From positions 1 through 6,146 of the forward strand of contig CAJGDL010000100.1 in NCBI GenBank assembly GCA_904502075.1: DNA of 6,146 bases, in the 5' to 3' direction. The translations under genes were made by a program, and so were the position numbers. The notes beneath the pieces were generated by a model that saw only the letters and a program-made list of their open reading frames with translations, ran no database searches and had not been told where the DNA came from. Shown here in pieces: positions 1 through 6,001 of the stretch (positions are counted from its first letter, which is position 1; each line of letters begins with the position of its first letter). The stretch is from an uncultured Alistipes sp. GTDB lineage: Bacteria > Bacteroidota > Bacteroidia > Bacteroidales > Rikenellaceae.

Positions 1-3000
1 AGCCGAGCAGTTGCTTCTTGTCGATACGTCCCACCGAGAAGTACTTTCCGTCGGAGAGCATCAGTCCGCAAAGGGCCTCTCCCGGGGTGATCATGAAGTT
101 CTCCGTGAGGCGCATTTGGGTGAATTGCTCGGCACGCAACAGATCGAAAGCCGTGCGTTTGAGGGCGTGGTCGGGGGTGGCGGGGTAGCCGAAGGCCATT
201 CTCAGACCACGGTAGTCGCCACGGATGATCGCCTCGGGGGTGAGGCTTTGCCCGGCTGCGTAGCCCCACATCTCGCACCTTACGAAGCTGTGTACACTCT
301 CGGCAAAGGCCTCCGTGAGGCGGTCGGCCAAGAGTTTCGAGAGGATGGCCGAGTAGTCGTCGCCCGCCGCCTTGAACTCCTCGGTGAGTTTCTCGAGGCC
401 CACGCCGGCCGTCAAGGCAAACACGGCCACATAGTCCGACCTCTTGCCCTTGGCCTCGGCCACAAAGTCGGCCACCGAGAGGGGCTCCTCGCCGCGTGTC
501 TGGTTGCGCAGCATCGGGAAGTGGTAACTCTTTCCCTTCGGATCCGTGAGGATGATCTCCTCCTTGCCGCTTGTGGCGGGGAAGATTCCTACGACACCCT
601 GCAATTTCAGCAACTTTTCCTTTTTGATGCGTGCCAAAAGGGCCTGGGCATCGGTTAGGAGTTTGCGCGCCTCTTCGCCTCGCTCGGGGTGCTCCAGGAG
701 CTCAGGGTAGTGTCCCTTGATCCCCCAGGCAGGGAAGAAGAAGTTCCAATCGATCAGCGGCTCCACGGCCTCAATCTCGTAGTCGTTGAAGATTACGCGT
801 CCGGTGTGGGCGGGCTCCACCACCTCCGAGAGCGACTTTCTTTTGGCCCCCTTGCGAGCCTCGATGATGGGAACCAATTCGCGCGCCGTGAGCGTGCGGT
901 TATACTCCTCGCGCAACGACTCCTGTCGGCTGCGATGGTTGGCCAGGTAGGCTGTGCGACCCGCCCCCATCAGTTCGGCCATGATCTTGACGTTGTCGCT
1001 GGCCGACGAGGCGTGGATCACCGCTCCGCGGTATCGGGGGGCGATTTTGACCGCCGTATGGAGGGCTGAGGTGGTGGCTCCGCCGATGATCACGGGGATC
1101 TCGGCTCCGCGACGCTCCAGCTCCTCGCATACATGGATCATCTCCTCGAGCGAGGGGGTGATCAGTCCGCTCAGGCCGATGGCATCGACCTCCAGGCGCA
1201 GGGCCTCGTCGACAATGCGTGAGGCCTCGACCATCACACCCAGGTCGTGCATCTCGTAGCCACCACAAGCCATCACTACACTTACGATGTTCTTACCGAT
1301 GTCGTGTACATCGCCCTTCACGGTGGCCAGCAACACGCGACCACTCTTTTGTGAGGTTACTTCGCCTGCTACGATGTAGGGGGTGAGGGCGGCTACGGCA
1401 CGCTTCATCACGCGGGCCGTCTTTACCACCTGCGGGAGGAACATCTTGCCGGCACCGAACAGACGACCCACCTCCTCCATGGCGGGCATGAGAAGGCTGT
1501 CGATCACCGCCATGGGGGATTTCAACTCCTGATAGGCCTCCAAGGTGTCAGCCTCGATGTGGTCGGAGATCCCCTTGATCATGGCGTGGCGGATGCGCTC
1601 GCCGAGGGGTTGGTTGCGCCATTCGGCCACCTCCGTGGCGGGGCGGTTCTCGGCCGACGATTTCAACTGCTGGGCATACTCCAAGAGACGCTCCGAGGCA
1701 TCGGGGCGGCGACAGAGCAGCACATCTTCGACATACTCCAACAGCGTAGGCTCGATCGTGGAGTAGATCTGTAACATCTGCGGATTGACAATGCCCATCT
1801 CCATGCCCGCCTCGATGGCGTGGTAGAGGAAGGCCGAGTGCATCGCCTCGCGCACGGTGTTGTTGCCGCGGAACGAGAACGAGAGGTTGCTCACACCGCC
1901 CGAGACCTTCACCTTCGGGTAGTGGCTCTTGATCCAGCGCGTAGCCTCGATGAAGTCGAGGGCGTAGCGATCATGGGCCTCGATACCCGTGGCTACGGCC
2001 AAGATATTGGGGTCGAAGATGATATCCTCGGCCGGAAATCCCGCCTCGGTCAGCAGACGGTAGGCGCGCTCGGCCACGGCGATCTTGCGGGCATAGGTGT
2101 CGGCCTGGCCCTCCTCGTCGAAGAGCATCACCACGATGGCGGCTCCGTAGCGGTGGCACTCGAGGGCGCGCTCCAGGAAGAGCCCCTCTCCCTCCTTCAG
2201 CGAGAGCGAATTGACGACACTCTTTCCCTGTGTGGCCTTCAGTCCGGCCTCGAGCACCTCCCACTTCGAGGAGTCGATCATCACCGGTACGCGGGCGATT
2301 TCGGGCTCTGAGGCCATCAGATTTAGGAAGTGACGCATCGCCTTCGGGCCGTCGATCAGGCCGTCGTCCATGCAGACATCCACCACCTGGGCTCCGGCCT
2401 CCACCTGGGCACGGGCAATCGAAAGGGCCTCTTCGTACTGCTCCTCGCGGATCAGTCGGGCGAATTTGGCCGAGCCGGCCACGTTGGTACGCTCACCGAC
2501 ATTGACGAAATTCTGCTCGGGGGTGATATACAGGGGCTCCAGGCCGCTCAGCGAGCTCTCGCGGTCGACGGTGGGCAGCGGGCGGGGTGTATAATTCGGG
2601 ACAATTTTTTGTAGCTCGAAGATGTGCTCCGGAGTGGTGCCGCAGCAGCCACCTACGATGTTGAGCAGGCCGCGCTTCAGGTACTCCTCCACGTCGCGAG
2701 CAAACATGGCGGGGGTCTCGTCGTAGCCTCCCATCACATTCGGCAGTCCGGCGTTGGGGTGGGCCGAGATGCGGCAGTCGGCTACCGAGGCGAGCTCTTC
2801 GAGGTGAGGCAGCAGCTGACGGGCTCCGAAGGCGCAGTTGAAGCCGATCGAGAGGAGAGGATAGTGTTTCACCGAGGTGTAGAAACCCTCGACCGTCTGC
2901 CCCGAAAGGGTGCGACCTCCGTCGGAGAGGGTGCCCGAGAGCATTACCTCGATCTTGCGGCCGAGCTCCTGCTCGAGTTTCGCAATGGCGTAAAGGGCCG

Positions 3001-3565
3001 CCTTGGCGTTCAGCGTGTCGAAGACCGTCTCAACCAGGAGCAGATCGGCACCCCCCTCCAGGAGTCCCAGGGCCTGATCGCGGTAGGCCGTGGTAAGCTC
3101 CTCAAAGCACACCTCGCGAGCCGCGGGGTTCTGCACATCGGCCGACATCGAGGCTGTGCGGTTTGTGGGGCCCATCGAGCCCGCCACAAAGCGGGGCTTC
3201 GAGGGATTCTGACGGGTGAATTCGTCGGCCGCTTCGCGGGCAATGCGGGCCGCGGCGGCGGCCATTTCGCGGGCCAGGGACTCCAAGCCGTAGTCGCGGA
3301 GCGAGATAGCGTTGGCGTTGAACGAGTCGGTGGTGATCAGGTCGGCTCCGGCCTTCAGGTAGCGCGTGTGGATCTCCTTGATCACCTCGGGGCGTGTGAG
3401 TGAGAGCAGATCGTTACACCCCTTCAGGTTGCACGACCAGTTGCGGAAACGCTCGCCGCGGAAATCCTCCTCGGTGAGCCCATAGGGCTGGATCATCGTG
3501 CCCAGTCCACCATCCAAGAGCAGGATGCGCTCCTGCAGGGCGTTATGTAATGCGTTGTTTTTCAC
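1..3565 (-). CDS. metH: Cobalamin-dependent methionine synthase MetH, C-terminus cut by window edge
   Basis: Cytosolic enzyme that moves a methyl group from 5-methyltetrahydrofolate through cobalamin to homocysteine, giving methionine and tetrahydrofolate. The frame is open for 1188 codons with no internal stop. Modules follow the E. coli order. The homocysteine domain (about 1-335) starts ILLLDGGLGTMIQ and has zinc ligands C244, C307 and C308 (GGCCGTT). The folate domain (about 348-620) has GERTN with E358 and N361, IIFDPN and GVSNLSFSFRG. The B12 cap (about 640-735) includes KMFLPQVV. The B12 domain has DVHDIG with cobalt ligand H754, GLSGLITPS with S799, and GGATTS at 829-834. The AdoMet reactivation domain (from about 890) has D939 (IDW), R1122 and Y1127. 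By alignment from memory with the 1227-residue E. coli protein, about 25 residues are missing beyond the edge. The GTG start is chosen because an in-frame TAA lies two codons upstream and the next ATG (M24) lies inside the first conserved motif. Oddities: C398 where E. coli has Asn (DVC for DIN), and RMAFGYP for RPAPGYP. No B12 or SAM riboswitch is seen upstream. Confidence 0.97.
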   Translation of the reverse strand, partial: MKNNALHNALQERILLLDGGLGTMIQPYGLTEEDFRGERFRNWSCNLKGCNDLLSLTRPEVIKEIHTRYLKAGADLITTDSFNANAISLRDYGLESLAREMAAAAARIAREAADEFTRQNPSKPRFVAGSMGPTNRTASMSADVQNPAAREVCFEELTTAYRDQALGLLEGGADLLLVETVFDTLNAKAALYAIAKLEQELGRKIEVMLSGTLSDGGRTLSGQTVEGFYTSVKHYPLLSIGFNCAFGARQLLPHLEELASVADCRISAHPNAGLPNVMGGYDETPAMFARDVEEYLKRGLLNIVGGCCGTTPEHIFELQKIVPNYTPRPLPTVDRESSLSGLEPLYITPEQNFVNVGERTNVAGSAKFARLIREEQYEEALSIARAQVEAGAQVVDVCMDDGLIDGPKAMRHFLNLMASEPEIARVPVMIDSSKWEVLEAGLKATQGKSVVNSLSLKEGEGLFLERALECHRYGAAIVVMLFDEEGQADTYARKIAVAERAYRLLTEAGFPAEDIIFDPNILAVATGIEAHDRYALDFIEATRWIKSHYPKVKVSGGVSNLSFSFRGNNTVREAMHSAFLYHAIEAGMEMGIVNPQMLQIYSTIEPTLLEYVEDVLLCRRPDASERLLEYAQQLKSSAENRPATEVAEWRNQPLGERIRHAMIKGISDHIEADTLEAYQELKSPMAVIDSLLMPAMEEVGRLFGAGKMFLPQVVKTARVMKRAVAALTPYIVAGEVTSQKSGRVLLATVKGDVHDIGKNIVSVVMACGGYEMHDLGVMVEASRIVDEALRLEVDAIGLSGLITPSLEEMIHVCEELERRGAEIPVIIGGATTSALHTAVKIAPRYRGAVIHASSASDNVKIMAELMGAGRTAYLANHRSRQESLREEYNRTLTARELVPIIEARKGAKRKSLSEVVEPAHTGRVIFNDYEIEAVEPLIDWNFFFPAWGIKGHYPELLEHPERGEEARKLLTDAQALLARIKKEKLLKLQGVVGIFPATSGKEEIILTDPKGKSYHFPMLRNQTRGEEPLSVADFVAEAKGKRSDYVAVFALTAGVGLEKLTEEFKAAGDDYSAILSKLLADRLTEAFAESVHSFVRCEMWGYAAGQSLTPEAIIRGDYRGLRMAFGYPATPDHALKRTAFDLLRAEQFTQMRLTENFMITPGEALCGLMLSDGKYFSVGRIDKKQLLG

Positions 3566-3571
3566 AGTGGC

Positions 3572-4366
3572 TTATTTCTCAAAGAGTTCAATTTCGTAGA
3601 GTTTGCTCCAGTTTTTTCCGGTAACGAAGATGCGGCCCGTCGAGGCATCGTAGGCAATGCCGTTCAGTACATCGGTTTGGGGCGTGCGCTCCGTCTCGGG
3701 AAGCAACCCCTCGAGGTTCACCACCCCCTCGACCACACCCGATCGGGGGTCGATGATGACGAGGTGATCCGTAGTGTAGATGTTGGCCCAAATCTTGCCG
3801 TCGATCCACTCCAATTCGTTCAGGAAGTCGAGCGGCTCACCTCGCAGCGTCACCGCGATCGACCCCTTGCGCTCGAAGGTGGTGGGGTCGAGGCGGCGAA
3901 TCGTGGCACTGCCATCCGAAAGGTAGAGCCACTCGCCGTCGGAGGTAAGGCCCCACCCCTCACCCGGGAAGCGCAAGGTGCGCCGCTCCTTGCCCGTGGC
4001 GAGGTCGTAAACGTGGGCCGTGTTCTCCATCCAGGTCAGTTGAAAAAGCTCTTCGCCCACGAGGGCAATCCCCTCACCGAACTCGTGGCGTGGCAGGTGG
4101 GCCACCTTCTCGGTGTGCCCCGTCGTCAGGTCGTGCTTCAGAAGGCGCGACTCGCCCTTTTGGCCCGTGCCCTCCCAGAGCAGCCCCTCGTGGAAGAGCA
4201 ACCCCTGGGTGTAGCTGTCGGTGGCGTGCGGATAGCTGTTTTTCACCGTGTAGCCGTACGTTTTGGGCTCCACGGGCGCAGGTGGTGTCGTGGCCGACTG
4301 TCGGGTGCGTGTGCCACAGCCCACGCTCGTCGCCACCAAAAGCAGATATAGTAATATTCGTTTCAT
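3572..4366 (-). CDS. Glutaminyl-peptide cyclotransferase (plant/bacterial five-bladed propeller type), probable lipoprotein
   Basis: Predicted to convert N-terminal glutamine of exported proteins to pyroglutamate, releasing ammonia. The protein has 264 residues. Residues 1-16 are a hydrophobic signal followed by C17 in SVGC, a weak lipobox with Ser at -3, then a Thr/Pro-rich linker to about residue 34. The rest matches the Glu_cyclase_2 family along its length: YTQGL (52-56), LWEGTGQKGESRL (63-75), FGEG (96-99), QLTW (109-112), GEGWGLTSDG (135-144), LSDGSA (149-154), LNELEWIDG (182-190), DVLNGIAYD (232-240) and FVTGKNW (247-253). It is unrelated to the zinc-dependent animal-type cyclases. Known context: many Bacteroidota exported proteins start with Gln after signal peptidase I cleavage (the Q-rule), so a periplasmic cyclase makes sense. 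C17 is followed by GTRTR with no acidic run, so surface export is not suggested. A Bacteroidota-type promoter box lies just upstream; metH follows after 6 bp. Confidence 0.93.
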   Translation of the reverse strand: MKRILLYLLLVATSVGCGTRTRQSATTPPAPVEPKTYGYTVKNSYPHATDSYTQGLLFHEGLLWEGTGQKGESRLLKHDLTTGHTEKVAHLPRHEFGEGIALVGEELFQLTWMENTAHVYDLATGKERRTLRFPGEGWGLTSDGEWLYLSDGSATIRRLDPTTFERKGSIAVTLRGEPLDFLNELEWIDGKIWANIYTTDHLVIIDPRSGVVEGVVNLEGLLPETERTPQTDVLNGIAYDASTGRIFVTGKNWSKLYEIELFEK

Positions 4367-4389
4367 CTTTTCTCAGAGATATATTCATG

Positions 4390-4397
4390 CAAAGGTA
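4390..4397 (-). promoter_or_regulatory. Bacteroidota-type -7 promoter box of the cyclase-metH operon
   Basis: The minus strand reads TACCTTTG here, a perfect match to the TAnnTTTG box recognised by the Bacteroidota primary sigma factor. It lies 23 nt before the ATG at 4366, giving an expected transcript start near 4383 and a leader of roughly 17 nt. The upstream DNA is very AT-rich, but no convincing -33 TTTG was found at the usual 19-21 nt spacing. The leader is too short for a riboswitch. Confidence 0.65.
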
Positions 4398-4420
4398 CAA
4401 AATAATTAGAAATTATTATA

Positions 4421-4462
4421 ATTCAAGATTCAAAATTCATGATTCAAAATTCAGAATTCAAA
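4421..4462. repeat. Heptanucleotide tandem repeat, consensus ATTCAAA, six copies
   Basis: Six consecutive 7-mers in exact register: ATTCAAG, ATTCAAA, ATTCATG, ATTCAAA, ATTCAGA, ATTCAAA, followed by a decayed ATTATTT. Alternate copies are most alike, giving a 14-bp super-period (GATTCAAAATTCA occurs at 4427-4439 and 4441-4453). The array lies about 24 bp upstream of the cyclase promoter box. Similar ATTCAAA strings are a familiar intergenic repeat in some bacterial groups; any function here is unknown. Confidence 0.85.
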
Positions 4463-4488
4463 ATTATTTTATTCCCCCTTTCTCGTCG

Positions 4489-4607
4489 CGTCATCCCGAG
4501 GAAGACCGCAAGGTCTGACGTGGGGATCTTTTTATGGGCGACCAATCGTGAGAATAATTCTCCGATAAAAAGATTGCCACGTCGCCTCCGGCTCCTCGCA
4601 ATGACTG
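4489..4607. repeat. Long imperfect palindrome, dispersed TCATCCCGAG / TCATTGCGAG-type element
   Basis: The left arm (4489-4538) and the right arm (4561-4607) are inverted copies around a 22-bp centre. Reading the left arm forward and the right arm as its reverse complement, both run TCAT-(CCC/TGC)-GAGGA, a variable middle, then GACGTGG, ATCTTTTTAT and a G-rich end. Inside the left arm, AGACC-GCAA-GGTCT (4503-4516) is a perfect small hairpin. The wording strongly resembles a family of non-coding palindromes found in many copies in various bacterial genomes, comparable to REP/MITE elements. No transposase gene is present. A non-autonomous element moved in trans is an inference. Confidence 0.8.
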
Positions 4608-4635
4608 ACAGAATGTGGAATTAGGAATTGTTTTT

Positions 4636-4663
4636 AGCTGTCAGCATTCAGCTGTCAGCTATT
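4636..4663. repeat. Heptanucleotide tandem repeat, AGCTGTC/AGCATTC, four units
   Basis: Four 7-mers in exact register: AGCTGTC, AGCATTC, AGCTGTC, AGCTATT. As in the ATTCAAA array, alternate units match best, so the real period is 14 bp. The last two bases overlap the left end of the next palindromic repeat (4662). No coding role is apparent. Confidence 0.75.
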
Positions 4664-4780
4664 CGATGAGCAATGGAACTATGAATGGCTGGGAGTTACT
4701 ATGTGAACTGAGAATACCTAAAAACAAAATCCCCAGCTACTCCCAGCAAACCCCAGTACCATTACTCATTGCTCATCGAA
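4662..4780. repeat. 119-bp palindromic element with 14-bp perfect inverted ends
   Basis: TTCGATGAGCAATG at 4662-4675 is matched by its exact reverse complement at 4767-4780. A second inverted pair, GCTGGGAGT at 4688-4696 and ACTCCCAGC at 4739-4747, is nested inside. The distance from outer to inner motif is 28 bp in the left arm and 35 bp in the right arm, a difference of exactly one heptamer. The right arm also carries CATTACT, CATTGCT, CATCGAA in 7-bp register (4760-4780), and CCCAG recurs every 10 bp (4732, 4742, 4752). No target duplication is obvious. It looks like a small non-coding dispersed repeat or a decayed MITE. Its right end provides the T-run of the adjacent terminator. Confidence 0.75.
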
Positions 4781-4815
4781 AAAAGAGCACCGCGCAATCG
4801 GGCGTTGCGCGGTGC
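4779..4815 (-). terminator. Rho-independent terminator of the lipoprotein operon
   Basis: On the minus strand, GCACCGCGCAA (4815-4805), a 7-nt loop, and the perfectly complementary TTGCGCGGTGC (4797-4787) form an 11-bp GC-rich stem followed by TC and six T residues (4784-4779). It lies 53 bp after the stop codon of gene A, in the correct orientation to end that operon. The T-run overlaps the outer end of the neighbouring palindromic repeat. Confidence 0.88.
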
Positions 4816-4868
4816 GAACCATGTTGGCTGACTGGTGGACCGAACTTGGTCAGAGGGTTATCAAGAGG

Positions 4869-5429
4869 TTAGAAAGTTACGCCTATTGATGCCAAATGGG
4901 CTTTTCTGTCCGTCACATAAATTTGTTGGCAATATTGAGTTTCGTAACCTCCTATCTTTTCAACATATACTTCATAGGAGAAGATACAAAGCAACAGGTC
5001 CTCGCTGAGAGCCTCAATTTTGTATCGATACTCCTTGTTATACTCGTTGGGATAGGACATGGTAATCGTCCTATTTCCAGGGTCATAGGTCCAGTTCTTT
5101 TCGGGATCATCTTCTGCCATAAAGTATACATCAAGCAAAGACCAAGAATACCCCGGAGCCATATCAATCGGAGTCCAATAGTATTGTAGATACGCTATGG
5201 CGATATTCCCCTCTTCATCGCAGGTAGCATCATAACAAATTTCCCACTTTTTTCCTGTTCCGGCGAACAGAGTCGGAGCTGTCTGCGGGTCAAAACTTCT
5301 GAATTGGCTGACAAGTCCCTCCCTCACAATCGTTATATTGGTATCATTTAACAAAATAGAGGACTCATCATCGTTGTTGCACGCCACAACCCCAAGCAGT
5401 AATACTGCAAAATAAAATAGCTTTTTCAT
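4869..5429 (-). CDS. Putative surface lipoprotein A, last gene of the lipoprotein array
   Basis: No specific family was recognised. The 186-residue product starts with a lipoprotein signal: MKK, a hydrophobic stretch, then GVVAC with the lipidated cysteine at C17. The residues after it are NNDDES, an acidic run like the lipoprotein export signal that sends Bacteroidota lipoproteins to the cell surface, so a surface location is inferred. The mature part is rich in aromatic and alternating polar/hydrophobic residues, typical of beta structure, for example the stretches around 72-85, 96-106 and 118-150. It has four more cysteines (C65, C70, C148, C167). The pattern NWTYDPGNRTITM followed by YRYKIEALSEDLLL recalls lipocalin-like small Bacteroidota lipoproteins, but this is weak. 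Its first eight residues and leader match gene B almost exactly, while the mature part does not. A terminator follows. Confidence 0.87.
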   Translation of the reverse strand: MKKLFYFAVLLLGVVACNNDDESSILLNDTNITIVREGLVSQFRSFDPQTAPTLFAGTGKKWEICYDATCDEEGNIAIAYLQYYWTPIDMAPGYSWSLLDVYFMAEDDPEKNWTYDPGNRTITMSYPNEYNKEYRYKIEALSEDLLLCIFSYEVYVEKIGGYETQYCQQIYVTDRKAHLASIGVTF

Positions 5430-5452
5430 AGTTGTAAATTTTTAGTCAAACC
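5405..5452 (-). repeat. Duplicated 48-bp leader/start block, copy at gene A
   Basis: This block covers the 23-nt leader and the first 25 bases of gene A. It matches 5922-5969 at gene B in 47 of 48 bases; the only difference is at 5420 versus 5937. The leader part (5430-5452) is fully identical and A-rich before the ATG, as is usual for Bacteroidota translation starts, with no Shine-Dalgarno sequence. The conservation outlasts that of the mature coding sequence, so it marks a duplication seam or a conserved translation signal. Confidence 0.85.
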
Positions 5453-5461
5453 ATTAAAAAA

Positions 5462-5481
5462 CATTACTCGGCCGGTTGTTC
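5462..5481 (-). repeat. Duplicated 20-bp gene-end block, copy at gene B
   Basis: This block spans the last codons and stop of gene B and recurs at 5982-6001, at the end of gene C, with 19 of 20 bases identical (difference at 5473 versus 5993). It encodes the shared C-terminal EQPAE-stop. It lies 520 bp from its partner, close to the 517-bp spacing of the leader blocks, as expected for a tandem duplication unit. Confidence 0.8.
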
Positions 5482-5946
5482 CTCCGCAGGTTGGTTGCGG
5501 AAGATTACAATATCATCCACAGCCCAAATCGTGGAGTCATCGTACCAAAAGCGAATGGGTTCGAGATCAAAGGCGAATGAGGAATGCTCTTCGGTTGTCG
5601 GCCAGGCATCCGCATCAATCCAAATCTCAATCGTCTGGAAATCCTTTACCGCTACACGAACTCCCTCCCAATCGGTTGCAAAAGGAGGATGTTCGTAATG
5701 CTCCTTCGAAATTTCCTTTTTCTCCTCTTCTATGCCTTCTTTATAATCAGTATAAAGTATATTGATCAGGTGTACTGGTTCCGAGGTGGTAAAGACTCTA
5801 TGAAAATCCTCTCCATAGGTATATTCATACTTATTCCCTTTAACTCCGCTATCAAGATAGATGTCAATATCTCGATATGTATCCCCGCTATAAGCACAAG
5901 AGACAAAACAGAGCAGCATGGCTGCAAAATAAAATAACTTTTTCAT
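5464..5946 (-). CDS. Putative lipoprotein B, tandem paralogue of gene C
   Basis: Function not recognised. The 160-residue product has a signal MKKLFYFAAMLLCFVSC with lipid-accepting C17. The residues after it, AYSGDT, lack the acidic run seen in protein A, so surface display is less likely. A charged Lys/Glu-rich stretch at about 69-83 is followed by DWEGVR (92-97) and a beta-rich segment with TIEIWIDADAW (105-115) and IWAVDDIVIFR (140-150). The tail QPAEEQPAE (152-160) contains a repeated QPAE and is shared with gene C. The order of DW..VR, a T(I/L)EI strand and a final hydrophobic strand is loosely like a small Ig-type or BACON-like fold, an inference of low confidence. It lies 34 bp before gene A and 37 bp after gene C, so co-transcription is likely. 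Confidence 0.87.
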   Translation of the reverse strand: MKKLFYFAAMLLCFVSCAYSGDTYRDIDIYLDSGVKGNKYEYTYGEDFHRVFTTSEPVHLINILYTDYKEGIEEEKKEISKEHYEHPPFATDWEGVRVAVKDFQTIEIWIDADAWPTTEEHSSFAFDLEPIRFWYDDSTIWAVDDIVIFRNQPAEEQPAE

Positions 5947-5969
5947 AGTTGTAAATTTTTAGTCAAACC
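5922..5969 (-). repeat. Duplicated 48-bp leader/start block, copy at gene B
   Basis: Partner of the block at 5405-5452, with one mismatch in 48 bases. It contains the leader and first eight codons of gene B. No TAnnTTTG promoter box is seen within it, so it is more likely a translation leader than a separate promoter. Confidence 0.85.
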
Positions 5970-5981
5970 GTTTGAAATATC

Positions 5982-6001
5982 CATTACTCGGCAGGTTGTT
6001 C
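5982..6001 (-). repeat. Duplicated 20-bp gene-end block, copy at gene C
   Basis: Partner of 5462-5481, with one mismatch in 20 bases. It includes the stop codon of gene C and the codons for its terminal EQPAE. Confidence 0.8.

Larger units (their letters stand above)
4367..4868. other. Gene-free, repeat-rich spacer between two minus-strand operons
   Basis: This roughly 500-bp spacer has no convincing gene on either strand. From right to left in transcription order it holds the 3' untranslated tail of lipoprotein gene A (4816-4868), its terminator, a palindromic repeat, an AGCTGTC array, a larger palindromic repeat, an ATTCAAA array and the promoter of the cyclase-metH unit. Short open frames across it are built from repeat sequence and lack coding character. 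It probably insulates the two operons and has accumulated dispersed repeats. Confidence 0.75.

Noticed and set aside
11..658. 215-codon plus-strand open frame near the left edge
   Set aside because: Antisense to the MetH reactivation domain, which is clearly real on the other strand; the product has no recognisable features.
2624..3403. 259-codon open frame on the plus strand
   Set aside because: It lies wholly antisense to metH, whose minus-strand frame carries all conserved motifs. Long antisense frames are expected opposite GC-rich genes, and this translation shows no recognisable family.
3677..4351. 224-codon plus-strand open frame opposite the cyclase gene
   Set aside because: The minus-strand frame has a signal peptide and family motifs along its whole length; the plus-strand product does not.
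4074..4400. Minus-strand frame starting upstream of the cyclase in another frame
   Set aside because: It overlaps the cyclase coding sequence and starts across the promoter box, so it is a shadow frame.
4421..4780. Possible CRISPR array or riboswitch in the repeat-rich spacer
   Set aside because: The repeats are 7-14 bp without uniform spacers, and the predicted leader before the cyclase gene is only about 17 nt, too short for a B12 or SAM riboswitch.
4439..4872. Short plus-strand open frames in the spacer
   Set aside because: They are made of heptamer and palindrome sequence and read through the terminator hairpin; there is no sign of coding selection.
5430..5463. Separate promoter within the leader of gene A
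   Set aside because: A TTTG is present but no TAnnTTTG box follows at a suitable distance; read-through from gene B is simpler.
5584..5937. 117-codon plus-strand frame opposite lipoprotein B
   Set aside because: Gene B has a proper lipoprotein signal, a duplicated leader and a paralogue; the plus-strand frame has none of these.
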